This document shows, piece after piece, positions 63,368 through 64,000 of a stretch of DNA of 64,000 nucleotides (the stretch's first letter is position 1; each line of letters opens with the position of its first letter). This stretch comes from Candidatus Lachnocurva vaginae (lineage in GTDB: Bacteria; Bacillota; Clostridia; Lachnospirales; Lachnospiraceae). The DNA lies in assembly GCA_011082265.1 (NCBI GenBank), contig CP049781.1, positions 1,240,001 through 1,304,000 of the forward strand, written 5' to 3'. Both the position numbers and the translations under genes were made by a program. The notes under the pieces were generated by a model, which saw only the letters and a program-made list of their open reading frames with translations, was not told the DNA's origin and did not search any database.

Positions 63368-64000
63368 TTAAATTGCTCTTATTGCCACAATAAAAGCAAA
63401 AATTAAGTATTGAAAAATAAAGGTGTTTTGTTTTTTATCTTCTATAAACATCTTTTCATATTTGTGATAATAAATTAATGATATAAAAACAATCAGGCAA
63501 ATTTCCATAATAAATTTATATAAATTAATAAAATTTACTATTCTAACTAATAAAAATAAAAACATATACTTAAAAAAGTACACATAAAAATCAGATAAGA
63601 TAAATCTATCTAAAAATCTAATATCCGATCTATATATGTAAAAGAATCTCGGTATATTTGAATCTTTTTTTCATATATTTTATCCATATATAAATCGTCT
63701 TCAAATATTAATATTAAAACCAGAGATTCATATATAGGAAACCATTTTATAAAAACCGATACAGAAAATAAGAACACTAACATTATTACTTCCGACAATT
63801 GGTCTTTTATACTAAGAATAAAAAAATACTTTATAGGAAACAATAATCTGTTGGTAAGATTTATTTTCTTTCTTTCTGATATTTTTTCTTTAGTATATGA
63901 GCTGAAATTTAAAATGTTTACTATAATTACAATAATTCCCAAGATGATAATCGGTAATTTAATTACTATTTCTGGAAATATAAAATTCAGTACGTAAATT
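63368..64000 (-). pseudogene. ABC exporter permease, frameshifted at an A7 tract and cut by the window edge
   Basis: The frame is open from base 64000 (PEIVIKLPIIILGIIVIIVN...) to a stop at 63610, and the chain continues in another frame to 63368. The switch falls at a run of seven A on the coding strand (63665-63671). With one more A the reading is YEKKDSNIPRFFYIYRSDIRF then LDRFILSDFYVYFFKYMFLF and on to the stop, a continuous membrane protein. So this is one gene with a one-base loss (mutation, phase variation or sequencing error). Its N-terminal part lies beyond the window. Confidence 0.7.

Overview
This is about 64 kb of AT-rich DNA with compact operons, strong Shine-Dalgarno sites (GGAGG type) and no tRNA or rRNA genes that I could see. 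Low GC, ECF transporters, Ktr potassium uptake, PepC/PepT peptidases, glycyl-radical enzymology, NSS, BrnQ and GltS amino-acid carriers and an NAD-type glutamate dehydrogenase together suggest an anaerobic, amino-acid-fermenting member of the Bacillota (class Clostridia). I cannot name a genus from the sequence alone.

Layout. 0-7.6 kb: dicarboxylate/amino-acid symporter (cut by the left edge), BrnQ, PepT, an EamA transporter, and a membrane diguanylate cyclase followed by an ECF substrate-binding protein. 7.7-12.8 kb: a DeoR regulator, glycyl-radical activase, glycyl-radical enzyme and FSA-type aldolase, the same gene set as E. coli ybiY-ybiW-fsaA ('anhydroglycolysis'). 12.9-17.4 kb: KtrA/KtrB, PepC and a secreted C39-like peptidase. 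17.5-22.1 kb: a LytTR two-component system whose regulator is internally deleted, an ABC exporter with duplicated LytTR-type sites upstream, and a TetR/DUF2871 pair. 22.3-27.8 kb: a MacB/FtsX-type exporter, a small membrane protein and a DUF3800 protein. 27.9-29.4 kb: a divergent Ser/Thr kinase and partner protein. 29.6-44.7 kb: CstA, an NSS transporter, cysteine desulfurase with MnmA, GltS, an ABC-2 exporter, PEP carboxylase, glutamate dehydrogenase, glycerate kinase and a GNAT protein. 45.2-51.5 kb: a five-gene operon with two fused ABC exporter-type proteins and a complete ECF module (MptD-like S, T, dual A). 51.6-53.8 kb: an EamA transporter, a cupin and a methyltransferase. 53.9-57.9 kb: a decayed accessory island (IS1249-like remnant, two broken XRE regulators, an unknown gene and a secreted PPC-domain protein). 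57.9-60.8 kb: an isoleucine-2-epimerase-like enzyme and a YkvI-type transporter behind a ribosome-mediated attenuator. 60.9-64 kb: an AAA/DUF4143 ATPase and an ABC exporter operon with a frameshifted permease running off the right edge.

The most striking item is the leader at 60.54-60.77 kb. It has a promoter, a strong ribosome-binding site, a 19-residue leader peptide with five consecutive Ile codons, mutually exclusive RNA helices and a perfect terminator just before the transporter gene. The downstream enzyme closely resembles isoleucine 2-epimerase, so the leader peptide and the enzyme point independently to isoleucine. Classical leader-peptide attenuation is uncommon in this phylum, where T-boxes usually do the job. 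A second recurring theme is short tandem repeats (12-38 bp, 2-5 copies), unrelated in sequence, which in five places start at or straddle the stop codon of the upstream gene.
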